A stretch of 64,000 bases of DNA from Vesta saturnalis (taxonomy: Eukaryota > Arthropoda > Insecta > Coleoptera > Lampyridae), in assembly GCA_036346205.1 (NCBI GenBank), contig JARFJB010002087.1, positions 9,390,501 through 9,454,500 of the forward strand, read 5' to 3'. Positions 11,893 to 23,225 of the stretch are shown piece by piece. The notes below the pieces were generated by a model. That model did no database searches, was not told where the DNA came from, and saw only the letters and a list, made by a program, of their open reading frames with translations. Position numbers and translations under genes: made by a program. Each line of letters opens with the position of its first letter. Position 1 is the stretch's first letter.

Positions 11893-12850
11893 AGCAAAGT
11901 GTGATAACTAATGTGTACCTAAGGAGTTAAAAAAAATTTGTAAAAGACATTGTCATTCCATAAACATTTACTGTAAATTTTATTTAATTATAATGAAATT
12001 ATAACATTTAAATACTTAAGATTCATTATTTTGTAATGATTTAATCCAATCATTAAATAATATTTTATTTATTTTGTTGTATTTTATAGGGATGCAGTCT
12101 AATCAAATACAAAATAGTCATTATTTAAATTAAGATAATATTTTATAATATGTATAAGTTAATGACCTTCATACAGATTTGAAACTGATTGTAGTTTTTA
12201 CTCGAACCATGCTCTAGAGCTAGAGCAATACAGCTTCTTACCAACCTATCAGTGGTACCAACTTAAATATTTTGATCACGTGGTATACACTTGAGATTGA
12301 TCACTCTGTACTATTTGTTTGGGAAAGTTACTGATGTTTGTATCCAAAATGTAACCATTAATTTTGTCAACTAGATCTTTACTTACATATAAATTATACG
12401 TGGTTTAAGATTATTATTATCAGGGATTGAGAAAATAATGCTTTGACACACTTTCCATATTAACTATCCAAATATGTTTAATATGTTTAGGCGAAGAAAT
12501 AACTTTAATGTTTCATTCAAATAGTATGAAAATGACAGGTAACTAAAAGGTCTTTTTTGAGGTGCCATTTTTCCCAGGTTTTTTCAAGATAGACATTAAA
12601 TCATTAAACCATATTTAACAAGCATACATGGATGAATGTTAAGGCACCTTTAACACACATGCACTAGATACATAAACAAATAATTACACATTACTCATTT
12701 CGCGTTTCAATTGATCATTTTTTTTTCAATACCAATATTGAATATATAGTGTTGAAAGCAACCTATAAAGATTTTTTGGTAATTATAAATTAATAAACCG
12801 CTGCCAAAATATCTGCCATAATGCTTTCTCAACTATATGTAAGTAAATAA
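11893..12850. other. AT-rich stretch, no gene seen
   Basis: Nothing supported beyond a possible 3' end of the mariner relic close to 11960. Confidence 0.4.
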
Positions 12851-12859
12851 CTTCAAAGT

Positions 12860-13310
12860 ACACAATACCTAAATTTGAGTTATATCGGTTTTTAAACACG
12901 AGATAATTCCCGATTTTTGATTCGCCATTCTGAATTTTTTCATTTTGACAAATGATTTATTATTAGCGATCTTAAAACCCCCAATACCCGACTTTCAAAA
13001 CAATTTTGCATCCCAAAAACGGTACGCCACTGGCAGTTTTTAAAACTTTTTTATTTAGATAATGTTTTACAAATTAACAAATTTGTAAAATTGATCAATA
13101 GCCCACAATATCTGAATTTTAGTCATATAGGATCTTAAACACGATAATTTTCCATTTTGATCCGCCATTTTGAATTTCTTAATTTTGACAAATGATTTAT
13201 ATTCAGCGATCTTAAAAATCCCCCATACCCGACTTTAAAAAAAAATCGGTTGACAAATTAAAAAATGCACAATTTTGTCCCCTAAAAACGGCGCGCCTCT
13301 GGTTATTATA
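12860..13310. repeat. two-unit tandem repeat, period about 240 bp
   Basis: Two diverged copies start near 12890 and 13130. Shared words are TTTTGACAAATGATTTAT (12945 and 13183), GCGATCTTAAAA and ATACCCGACTTT, and both end in a phrase close to AAAACGGYRCGCC. No coding capacity is seen. It is probably a fragment of a dispersed non-coding repeat. Confidence 0.7.
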
Positions 13311-13489
13311 TATTTTCTTATACAAAATTATACAAAAAAGTAAGAGTTTGTTTTTTTAATTATGTAACTTTTTAAAATTTGAAGCCACTGGTTGGAGTTT
13401 AATCATTAACGAACTTGACCTAGATTTTATAGCAAAGAATTTTTGTATCTAATTCCTTTTCAATACCTTTAATGGTTCACAAGATATCC

Positions 13490-14506
<1,017 letters not shown>

Positions 14507-14760
14507 AATTTTTTTTTCTAAAAACTTGTTTTTTATGGATAGCTTTAACGTTTCAAAAGATATCGCGCACACTCACACACAGACACACAATCAGACACGA
14601 GATTTTCTTTGCTAAAAATGTGTTTTTAGTATGGTTTAGGACACAAAACATCGAGAAATGTAAAAAACAGTGTTTGAATATTTAAACCGGTTACATAGCT
14701 TTCTCTTTATACGTACGTATATGAGAAAGCAATACGTATTTATTATTTGCGTTTACAATT

Positions 14761-15670
14761 ACGTTATAATAATTAACGTATTTAGAGTGGTAAATTAGCC
14801 TTAACATGTGAGCACTGTAATTTATGCGTAAAATGTTAAATGTTGTTACAACTCGAGATGCGTTTATTAGTTTATCGTTTAGTGACGCATTAATTTGCAA
14901 ACACAAATAATAAAAATGTTTACTTCGAAACGTATTGTTCGTGAAATAAGTGCAGTGTTGCTATGGTATTGAAACAATCTGTTGTAAACAGAAGGTTTTT
15001 TTTTTCTAAATTACGTCGATTAGTGTAGTAGTTGTTCCTGACGAAATGGTATTGCGACCGAGAGATATTCCCATGTACGTCGAAAGATAGATATGAAAAG
15101 GAATATGGCGCTTAATAAATGGAGAATTGAGCAAGGGATAGAAAAGTTAATGGATACTATTCTCGCTTAAACTAAAGAAACGGTAAAGGGAGTCTATTAA
15201 TTGTCAGTCTTCAATAGTTTTTCAAAAACTATTAAATTATTAAAACGGAAACGTAAATATTGGAAGTTATGGACTAGTTACTCAGTTTTTTAAGAAATAT
15301 ACCTAGAATTACGAATCCAAAAATTCTTTGGCACTGTACGTACATGAAATTAAAAATTTTCTCCCGGAAGTTCTAGATTCAACATTTTTAATGATAAAGA
15401 TTCGTACATATAATGTTCTGGAAAATGCATGATTATTTTATTATGGTTTTTTTGTTGAGGCTGCCGGCGAGAATAACTGTACAAAACGAAAACAACTGAT
15501 GTTGAGGACAAACGTTCAGTTCTGGTAGTGAAAGTACCGGAACCGAAAACGTCTCTAAGTGTTTTTACAGTGTTTGATACGGAAAGTAAAATTTGGTATT
15601 AGAATTGTTATAAATGAAACATTGCCCTTACACATGCACATATGAAAAATTGTTTCTTTTCTTCTAATTA
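14761..15670. other. interior of the inverted-repeat unit, no gene seen
   Basis: AT-rich sequence between the inverted arms with no recognisable coding block before the recombinase fragment. Confidence 0.4.
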
Positions 15671-15991
15671 GGGAAGTGCAGGGTTCAGGTAGTTAGTTTA
15701 AATTCGTTTTCTAAGATGCCAATGAAAGCTGCTGTTTATTTGAGACTGGAAAATCCACATCTTTACACTGGAAATTGTTTCCGACGATCGGCGGCAACAT
15801 CTTTGGCGAACGCTGGAGCAAACATGACACCAATGAAAATACATGGTGCCTGGCGCTCTACGTCAATAGCAGAAAGCATGAGAAGAGCTGTTTTTGAAGT
15901 GGATAACACTCCACAAGTTGTGAAACACAAGAATTCCGAGACTATTCCTGCTAAAGAGGAAACGAGCGTAACTGCTAGTGAACTGTCGTAG
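15671..15991 (+). pseudogene. Crypton-like tyrosine recombinase, C-terminal fragment
   Basis: Only the end of a tyrosine recombinase is present. It opens directly after an AG (TTCTAATTAG, 15661-15670), as at a splice acceptor, with GKCRVQVVSLNSFSKMP. Then come the catalytic motif NCFRRSAATSLANAGA (15775-15822) and HGAWRSTSIAESMRRA (15844-15891). The block-II His/Arg region is mostly kept, although the His usual before the FRR motif (family G-H-x-F-R-R) is Asn here. At the usual place of the nucleophilic Tyr (family AEGY) the sequence reads AESM, so the Tyr is lost. The second copy at 60.3-61.6 kb carries the N-terminal half and overlaps only at GKCxxQVV and HGxWRS. The N-terminal exons are absent here. 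The Crypton label follows the family resemblance; a host-domesticated relative is possible. Confidence 0.8.
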
Positions 15992-17189
15992 TTGAAGGTT
16001 TCATATGCAATAAATAGAAAGCCAGTTTTTCAAAAATAGTATTTCTCAATGTATTTCATCAACTTCTAGAGGTTACCTTCAACACTGTGTATTCAATATT
16101 AATATTAATAAATAAATTTGATCATTTGAAACGAGAAATGGGTATTGTTTCATTATTTGTTTTTAAAGGTGCCTTAACATCCACAAATTCATGAATGTTA
16201 AATAGGGTCTTACCATGTCACTGAACGGTAATAGTATATTGCATAACGAGCTACGAAAGTGGGGAGATATCGCGCAATCGGGAATTTTCACACGAGGGCG
16301 CCACCCCGATAGGCACTTTCGTGCGAGCTTAATGTACACTATTTTTCCTACGATCATGAAAAAAGACAGTCTCCTTAATGTTTTATTGATTACAAATTAA
16401 ACAATTGCAAAATATACTTTAATATAATATTTCAAGTTTTTTATTAAGAAATAATAATCCCCCAACAAATAATGTAGTTCGTAATTATTTTGAGTTTAAA
16501 GACCATTACCTGAATATTTAAACTTGTAAAATCATCAAAGTGAAGTAATTTGAAATCACTATGGTACAGCAGTAAGCGTGGCGACTTTGATCGCAACCGA
16601 ACTCCCAGTCAGGCCGATGACAACCGGCAGTTGCCATGGTAACTCATAAAAAAGCAATGCGAAAGTAAAAGGCACATGTATTTTTTACTTTCGTATAAAA
16701 TGTTTCTCCAAATTTACAAACATTTTGTGATTAGGTAATGAACAGCCTTAACGTACACTTGTATACATAAACTCACTCCTGCTTGATGTAGTAAAATAAA
16801 TTGTCAATTTCAAAAACTAAGTGAAAAATATAATTTTCTATAAAAACTCTTTTTGTCTAAAACTATGGTAGAATCAATTGTTTTCGTCTCAAAATAGGCG
16901 AGGAGAATAGGATTTCCGTCTAGTGAGAAACCAAAAAAAAAAAAACAATGTTGCCGCGTTAATCATTGCATTTAAAATAGGAAAATACCCGTGTCAATTT
17001 TTATCTGGGTCGTATAGGTTTTTTTTCTCTAACTTACATTTACATCGTAATTTTTAAAGTCGCTTGTAATAAAATTCCAATTACATAAGAAACTAACCTA
17101 AAAAATGAACAACGTGGTTGCCAAGTATACATTACTTACTTCATACATATCAAGTTGCATAGCGAACTTCATTAGTGCGTTACGATAAT
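15992..17189. other. no gene seen; contains a palindrome
   Basis: No coding block supported. A GC-richer palindromic patch lies at 16253-16322. Confidence 0.4.
16253..16322. repeat. imperfect palindrome
   Basis: ACGAAAGTG (16253-16261) pairs with CACTTTCGT (16314-16322), and GGGG pairs with CCCC inside. The centre holds GATATCGCGC and GGGCGCC. It is unusual in this AT-rich DNA. It may be an end of a small foldback element, but the function is unknown. Confidence 0.45.
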
Positions 17190-17575
17190 TTTATAACTAT
17201 TGCTTTCTCACGTACGTATAAAGAGAAAAGTATGTAATCGGTTTAAATTTTCAAACTTTTTTTATATTTCTCGACGTTTTGTAGTCTAAACAATACGAAA
17301 AACACATTTTTAGGAAATAAAATCTCGTCTCTGATTGTGTATCTGTGTGTGAGTGTGCGCGATATCTTTTGAAACATTAAAGCTATCGATAAAAAACAAG
17401 TTTTTAGAAAGAAAAATTCCGTCTGTGTATCTGTTTGTGTGTGTGCGGGATATCTTTTGAACCATTAAAGCTATCGATATGAAATTAGGTACAAACATTC
17501 TTTGCCATAAAATCTAGGTCAAATTCGTTAATGAGCAAAATCTAACCAGTGGTGGAGTATTTTTAGGGGATTAGA
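17190..17575 (-). repeat. right arm of the long inverted repeat
   Basis: Reverse-complement partner of 13370-14760 without the large microsatellite; about 30 bp of CA-type repeat sits at 17417-17447 in its place. The arms flank about 2.4 kb holding the Crypton fragment. By eye the arms agree at roughly 85-90 percent outside the microsatellite. Confidence 0.8.
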
Positions 17576-17634
17576 AAATTAAATTAAATTATGTTTTTCT
17601 ACGCAAGCTCAAAAATGTACGCTTGGCTCCAAAT

Positions 17635-19185
17635 GACATTTTAGTTAGTTTTGACATAACGTGACTTTTCACCAAAATACCTATTGAAGACACGATATAA
17701 ATTCTAGAAGAAAAACACTCTGTAAACCAAGATATACTCAAATTGATAAATCACTACTTGCACTCAACCTATTTTACATACCAAGGACAATTCTACAAGC
17801 AAATTCAAGGAGCACCTATAGGTTCGCCACTCTCTCCAGCTTTTGCGAATGTATATATGGAACATATTGAAACCACTGCTTTAAATTTTAAATTCTGCAG
17901 ATTTAAAACCTAAATGTTCGTTTCGTTATGTTGACGACACATTTGTAGTTTGGCCCCATGGAACAGGAAACTTGAACAGTTTTCTAGGACACATTAACAA
18001 GATTCACTACAACATCAAATTTACTATGTAAGTTGAAGAAAATAATTCACTTCCCTTTTTGGACACCCTGATAACAAGACTTCATAATGGTAGATTAACA
18101 CACAAAGTTTATCGAAAACCAACTCATACGAATAGATATTTGAACTCTCTTTTGCATCACTATCCTGGTCAATTACGTAGCGTCATGAAATCCTTGATAT
18201 ACCGCTCTTGCGACTTATCTGACGAAATTCTAAAACGGAAGAAATGAAGACTATTAATAAAATATACTTCAAAATGGATACAAAGATCAAGAAATATTGA
18301 AAATTACCAATGAAGTAAGAAGACCAAGAAATAATAACTTGTCAAACAATGAACCCAAGATTCCTGTTATTCTACCTTATATAAAAGGAATTACAGACAG
18401 AATGGCAAAGACATTTCCCAAAAACGACTTTAGACTGGTATTCAAACTACATTCAACTTTGTCCCAATTTTTAAGAAACCTCAAAGACAAAATTCCCAAT
18501 GAAAACTAAGGAGTGTATGAAATAGCGTACAACAACTGTCGAAGAACATATCGGACAAACTAATAGAATATTATATGCGAGAGCCGATGAACACAAACTA
18601 GTAATTAAACAGCACAATCCATCATCGTCTTAAGCTCCACATCATTTAGACACAGGACACCAAATTAATACCAACAACATCCGTTTAATTGCACCTCTAT
18701 TGACCTTACAAAAAAGAATGATTAGAGACGCAGTTGAAATGAAAAGAAGACCGAACGCCCTCAATAAACGAGATGACACTTCTAGAATGCCACAAATTTG
18801 GAAGAATATCATTAAGCAAGTTGATTCGAGATTTCAACCAACTCCAGATCCTCCAGAAATTTCAAACACCTATGCTGCAACTATTCCTGGCGTCCCCACT
18901 TCTACACCTTCTACATCATGTACTAGACCAACTACCCGAAGTCAAATACACTCGTCCAGATTAATTTTAATAAAGTTAGTTTCCTTGTTTCATATTCTGT
19001 ACTTGTTAAAAATAGTTACCTTATTGCAATTTCTGTAATAATTTTGAAAATAAATTCTTGAGAAAGGCAACAAAGGACTTTCCTGAAACGCTGAATTAAT
19101 TTGTACGTTTATTTACACAAGTTTCCAAGAAAAAAATGTCTTATTTAAACATTAATGCTTGTATGCTTGTGGAAATATAAATAGA

Positions 19186-19187
<2 letters not shown>
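17635..19187 (+). pseudogene. Penelope-like element, 5'-truncated RT and GIY-YIG gene
   Basis: Relic of a Penelope-like retroelement. It has the order reverse transcriptase, linker, GIY-YIG endonuclease, tail. RT blocks: VSFDIT and LFTKIPIEDTI at 17638, YKQIQGAPIGSPLSPAFANV near 17800-17855, then FRYVDDTFVVW (catalytic YVDD) near 17920-17955, and LPFLDTLITR with YRKPTHTNRYL near 18050-18140. The endonuclease part has YNNCRRTYIGQTNR and ADEHKLVIKQ near 18520-18620, and then HHLDTGHQIN, RRPNALNKRDDTSRM and IWKNIIK. Stops and frameshifts interrupt it at several points, and the N-terminal part of RT is absent. The 3' tail (19055-19187) has CTTGAGAAAGG and CCTGAAACG, the degenerate hammerhead-like pattern of this lineage, and runs into (AT)n. 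Confidence 0.92.

Positions 19188-19232
<45 letters not shown>
19188..19232. repeat. (AT)n tract between two PLE tails
   Basis: Pure AT dinucleotides. The plus-strand PLE ends on its left and a minus-strand PLE ends on its right. Confidence 0.95.
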
Positions 19233-19235
<3 letters not shown>

Positions 19236-19239
19236 TATA

Positions 19240-19772
19240 TGAGAGTAAAAAGACATTTTTGGGTTTGAACTCGTGTAATAAATGAAATAAATATTGTAGT
19301 ATCTACGTTTCGGTAGTCTTTCTTTCCTACCTTTTTCAAGATTATTTATTTTATTGTTTGACACTGTGGATGTCATACTACTTGATTTATATTACAATTG
19401 GTCTCACTGCTGTCATGCTGCGTAATACAGGTCCTAAATAGGAATTATTGTTTTGTGGAGGGTTTTGAGAGGAGTTAGGTTGCACTTCGTAGTTGTTAGA
19501 TGTTGTTCTTATTCTTCTTATTAATGGTTTCCAAATTGCTCGTATTCGCGATCCATCATCACGTTTGTTCATAGCCAGTGGTCTTTTTTCAATGTCAATG
19601 GGCTCTTTTATGATCCTTTCTTGTAAACTACACGCTGTTGCAAGTAGTTTTATTCTATCAGTATTGATGTAATGACCTGTTTCTAAATGATGTGTCGCTA
19701 GCGAGTTAGATGTGATGTATTGCTTAATAGCTAGTTTGTGTTCTTGGGCTCCTGCACTTAGTTTTCTTATTC
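19240..19772 (-). pseudogene. Penelope-like element 3' end (GIY-YIG C-terminus and tail)
   Basis: Read on minus, the coding remnant is KLSAGAQEHKLAIKQYI, then THHLETGHYINTDRIK, EKRPLAMNKRDDGSRIRAIW and RSMTAVRPIVI followed by a stop (near 19392). It is homologous to 18580-18960 but clearly a different subfamily. The tail holds CTTGAAAAAGGTAG, CTACCGAAACG and a block near ATGTCTTTTTACTC that meets the (AT)n. A short inverted copy of that last block lies at 19775-19812, so the element is bounded by inverted segments, a layout known for some Penelope copies. Confidence 0.88.
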
Positions 19773-19841
19773 ATGTATTACACAAGTTCAAACCCAAAAT
19801 GTCTTTTACTCTACTAATGCTACCCATGGAAGCCTAAATAA

Positions 19842-19908
<67 letters not shown>
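19842..19908. repeat. (AT)n tract
   Basis: Pure AT dinucleotides directly abutting the left end of the foldback element. Confidence 0.95.
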
Positions 19909-19915
<7 letters not shown>

Positions 19916-21132
19916 ACCATTTAAGTCCGCACCATATGGGAATTTTTTTTAACCTCGGCTTCAAATAAAACCAAAAATGAAGTATAGTAAGTTGATTTTA
20001 CAATCGACGTCATCTGTCAAAAATTACATTTTTAAGAAAAAAGTTGAAAAAAACGCATAAATTGGCAGAATTTCGGAAAAAATTATTACAAAAAGTTGTT
20101 AATTTTGTGCTTTTAGACTTATGTACTGAATTTAAACGACCTAGTATGATTTTGAATTTTTGACAGTTTTTTGACATTTTACCAATTATTTTTCATCTTG
20201 ATTTGATGTAACCTACGTAAAATTCTTTATCTAATGAAAACTCAACATGCCAAGTCTATTTAAGTTAAAAACAAAATGACTTTCATGATTTTTTTTTAAA
20301 TTATAAAAATGTATCCATGTATCATGAGTCATGTTTGGTGCAAAGTTCTTTTATTTTGAAGCAAAAAAATATTTTTTTGCTTTTCTAGTTACATAGAAAA
20401 CGCAATTCAAATTTGGTGGGGTATGTTAAAACAAGAGTTTTCTTAGCGTTGAATTAAAATTTTTAACAACGTAGTGTTTTTTATAACAGACATAAATTTA
20501 ACAATTTGCTGTTTTATCTCTTTCTTTTAATACTTCAGCTAAACGTATTTCTCAAAAGGATAAATTTTATTTATTATGATAAATAACACATTTTACATTC
20601 TAATCAGAATCTGTAATGGCAGTTACGTAATAATATATTTCAGTTAAAAACAAAAGTTAAACGAACTTTGCACCAAGCATGGCTTCTGATGATGGATGAA
20701 ATTATATCATTTTTGAAAAAATAACAAAAAACATTTTGTTTTCGGCTCAAATAGATTAGATATACTGAGTTTTCATTAGATAAGGTATTTTACGTAGGTT
20801 ACATAAAATCAAGATGAGAAACAATTGGTAAAAAGTCAAAAAACTACCAAAAATCAAAAATCATAGTATGCCATTCAAATTTGACACAAAGGTTTAAAAT
20901 GACAAAATGAACAACTTCTTCTAATATATTTTTTCGAAATTCGGGCAATTTATGCGTTTTTTCCATTTTTTTCTTAAAAATGTCATTTTTGACAGGTGAC
21001 GTCGGTTGTAAAACCAACGTACTATAGTTCATTTTTGGATTTATTTGAAGCAAAAATGGATGCGGTAATCAGATCTATGCTAAAGTCAAAGTTAAACAAA
21101 ATCCCCATATGATGCGGACTTAAATGGTCACA

Positions 21133-21135
<3 letters not shown>
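19909..21135. mobile_element. long-palindrome foldback element
   Basis: The ends are inverted copies containing GTGACCATTTAAGTCCGCA. The arms continue as an imperfect palindrome of about 480 bp each, pairing for example CATGTTTGGTGCAAAGTTC at 20332-20350 with its complement at 20663-20681. A centre of about 250 bp is unique. No coding capacity is seen. It sits precisely between two (AT)n tracts, consistent with insertion at TA. It may be a non-autonomous Tc1/mariner-type element, but the superfamily cannot be set from the ends alone. Confidence 0.8.

Positions 21136-21207
<72 letters not shown>
21136..21207. repeat. (AT)n tract
   Basis: Pure AT dinucleotides separating the foldback element from the palindromic PLE tails. 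Confidence 0.95.
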
Positions 21208-21210
<3 letters not shown>

Positions 21211-21810
21211 AATTTGTATATCGACTGTATTTATTATTAATAATATTTTAAATTACTGGATATCAGTCATAAATAATCAAATTTATTTTAATTTTTTATT
21301 CTGATCGAGCTTTCGCTAAATAAATTAGTTTCTCCAGGATCAATACCAAAATAAATATAAACTTAAACAAGATTAGAAACTTACAGAGTGATTGTTTTTT
21401 TTTTAAATTAATTGACATTGTCACTAAACTTTCTAACTAGATACTATTTAATTAAATCTATATGTGAAAACATTTAGATTTATTAATATAGATGCAATTT
21501 TTTTTGATAATGTAAAGGACTAATTAAATTGAAAATAATATAAATTTATCTATTTCTAAACTTACTTTTATAATAATTTAGTGTATTAGAATATACAATA
21601 TTTAAACCTTTGATATCTGTTTTTTTTTTTATTAATAGCTAAATTTTCACTATAAATATCCAAAATAATTCTTTTGCTTAAAAACTTTTCATTGGCCAAA
21701 ACCTTTATATTAGTAAAATAAATACATGACTAAAAGATACAGAATGCTCTGTTAAACGTAAGTTTTTTCAATTTACAATGACTTTTATGTGAATTTATCC
21801 TTAAATTTAA
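21208..21810 (-). pseudogene. PLE 3' tail, minus arm of a head-to-head pair
   Basis: This arm is the imperfect reverse complement of 21860-22431, ending at (AT)n on the left. It holds the non-coding tail and decayed last codons of a Penelope-like element. The hammerhead-like core at 21311-21337 reads CTGGAGA, a hairpin, then GAAA. The fourth core base is G instead of A. Confidence 0.75.
21311..21337 (-). ncRNA. hammerhead-like core, one core base changed
   Basis: Minus strand CTGGAGA (consensus CUGANGA), hairpin CTAAT/ATTTAG, then GAAAGCTCGATCAG. The GAAA box is intact while the first box is mutated at one base. Confidence 0.45.
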
Positions 21811-21822
21811 TTAAACTATGTA

Positions 21823-22070
21823 AATTGCAATTCATGTTATATAGGACAAACGTCCCGTAATTTAGATTTAAAGATAAATTCACATAAAAGTGATTGTAAA
21901 TTAAAAAAAACTTACTTCATTCTATATCTTTTAGTAATGTATTTGATTTTAATAACATACATTTAGCTAATGAAAAATTCTTATGTAAAAGAATTATTTT
22001 GTAAATGATTGAAATTTATAGTGAAAATTTAGCTATTAATAAAAAACAGATAGAAGGTTTAAATATCATT
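21823..22070 (+). pseudogene. PLE GIY-YIG endonuclease fragment
   Basis: Plus strand reads NCNSCYIGQTSRNLDLK then NSHKSDCKLKK, the CYIGQT start of a Penelope GIY-YIG domain, at 21823-21915. A shifted frame continues with HLANEKFLCKRIIL and IYSENLAINKKQIEGLNI up to about 22066, typical of PLE C-termini. The 50-base centre that encodes CYIGQT is the only part not mirrored in the minus arm, so the plus copy extends further 5' than the minus copy. Confidence 0.85.
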
Positions 22071-22424
22071 TATTCTGATATATTACATTATTATATAAAT
22101 AAGTTTAGAAATAGATAAGTTTATATTATTCTCAATTTAATTAGTCCGTTACATTATCAAAAAAAAAAAAATTGTCTCTATATTAATAAATCGAAATGCT
22201 TTCACATATAGATTTAATTAAATATATAGTATCTAGTTAGAAAGTTTAGTGACAATATCAATTAATAAAAAAAAACAATAATTCTGTAAGTTTCTAATTT
22301 TGTTCAATTTTATATTTATTTTAGTATTTTAGATCCTGAAGAAGCTAATATATTTAGCCAAAGCTCGATCAGAATAAAAAATTAAAACAAATTTGATTAT
22401 TTATGACTGATACCCAATACCTTC

Positions 22425-22431
<7 letters not shown>
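22071..22431 (+). repeat. PLE 3' tail, plus arm
   Basis: Non-coding tail of the plus-strand copy, mirrored in 21208-21640. It ends at (AT)n. It contains the hammerhead-like core at 22336-22362. Confidence 0.75.
22336..22362 (+). ncRNA. hammerhead-like core, GAAA box changed
   Basis: CTGAAGA, then hairpin AGCTAA/TTTAGC, then CAAAGCTCGATCAG. The first box is consensus, while GAAA reads CAAA. The two arms of the palindrome thus carry different single core defects. Confidence 0.5.

Positions 22432-22489
<58 letters not shown>
22432..22489. repeat. (AT)n tract
   Basis: Pure AT dinucleotides at the 3' end of the plus-strand PLE tail. Confidence 0.95.
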
Positions 22490-22491
<2 letters not shown>

Positions 22492-22799
22492 GAAACTCAT
22501 TAATGTTAATCGTTTTGAAATGTTGCTTCGTTTATAATATATACGCGGGAATCAAGAATTTAATTCTTTTCCTGTAGATGATTGCACAAGAAGTCTGTTT
22601 TACTACTCGAAAAGAAAATAAATACAGATTTTACAAAGTTTCTATTCTTGGTACGTTTAGTATAATAATATCAGTGATTACGAACCAAGTGAGGGATGCC
22701 AAGGGAGCGAGTAATAGTCGTGGTTTGATGAAGATTGTTTACTGTCGTATTGCCTATAAAATTTTAAAGCTTTTGTGAACTTCTGTGGCATCGTAGCTT

Positions 22800-23225
22800 C
22801 CAAACGTATGAACCGATTTTGATTTAGTTTTCTTTCTGTTTGAAAGGTCACTTAATCGAGTGTATTCTTAGCTATGATTAAAAAAGAATTTAACACCCGG
22901 CGAAAACATATACACGCACGCACGCATGCACCCACCCACGAACGCACCCCCCCACCCCACCCCACAAACACACACAGACGGCATACCAAAAATGGTAAAA
23001 ATGTATTCAGCGACCCTCAAAACGTGACGATTCGTCGAAATATCGAGGTTGAACTTTTTCATAAACACAATACCTTCCCTTTACTAGTATACGTGAGTGT
23101 AAAAAGAGAGGTATTACATGTTTAACGTGTGTATCTGTCTGTGGTATCGGATGATTTTGATCTAGTTTTTGTTTGAAAAGTGACCTAATCGAGAGTGTTT
23201 TTTAACAGTGATTCCATATATATTT
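22800..23225. repeat. two related segments flanking a CA/CCCA tract
   Basis: The phrase TTTTGATTTAGTTTTCTTTC with CACTTAATCGAGTG (22818-22863) recurs in diverged form at 23155-23200 (TTTTGATCTAGTTTTTGTTTG, CCTAATCGAGAGTG). A CGCA/CCCA microsatellite lies between at 22911-22978. It is probably part of a dispersed non-coding repeat. Confidence 0.5.

Noticed and set aside
16163..16400. Overlapping small frames on both strands
   Set aside because: They overlap the palindrome at 16253-16322 and show no protein family features.
19145..19376. Minus-strand frames rich in Ile and Tyr
   Set aside because: They translate the (AT)n tract and the PLE tail and have no domain.
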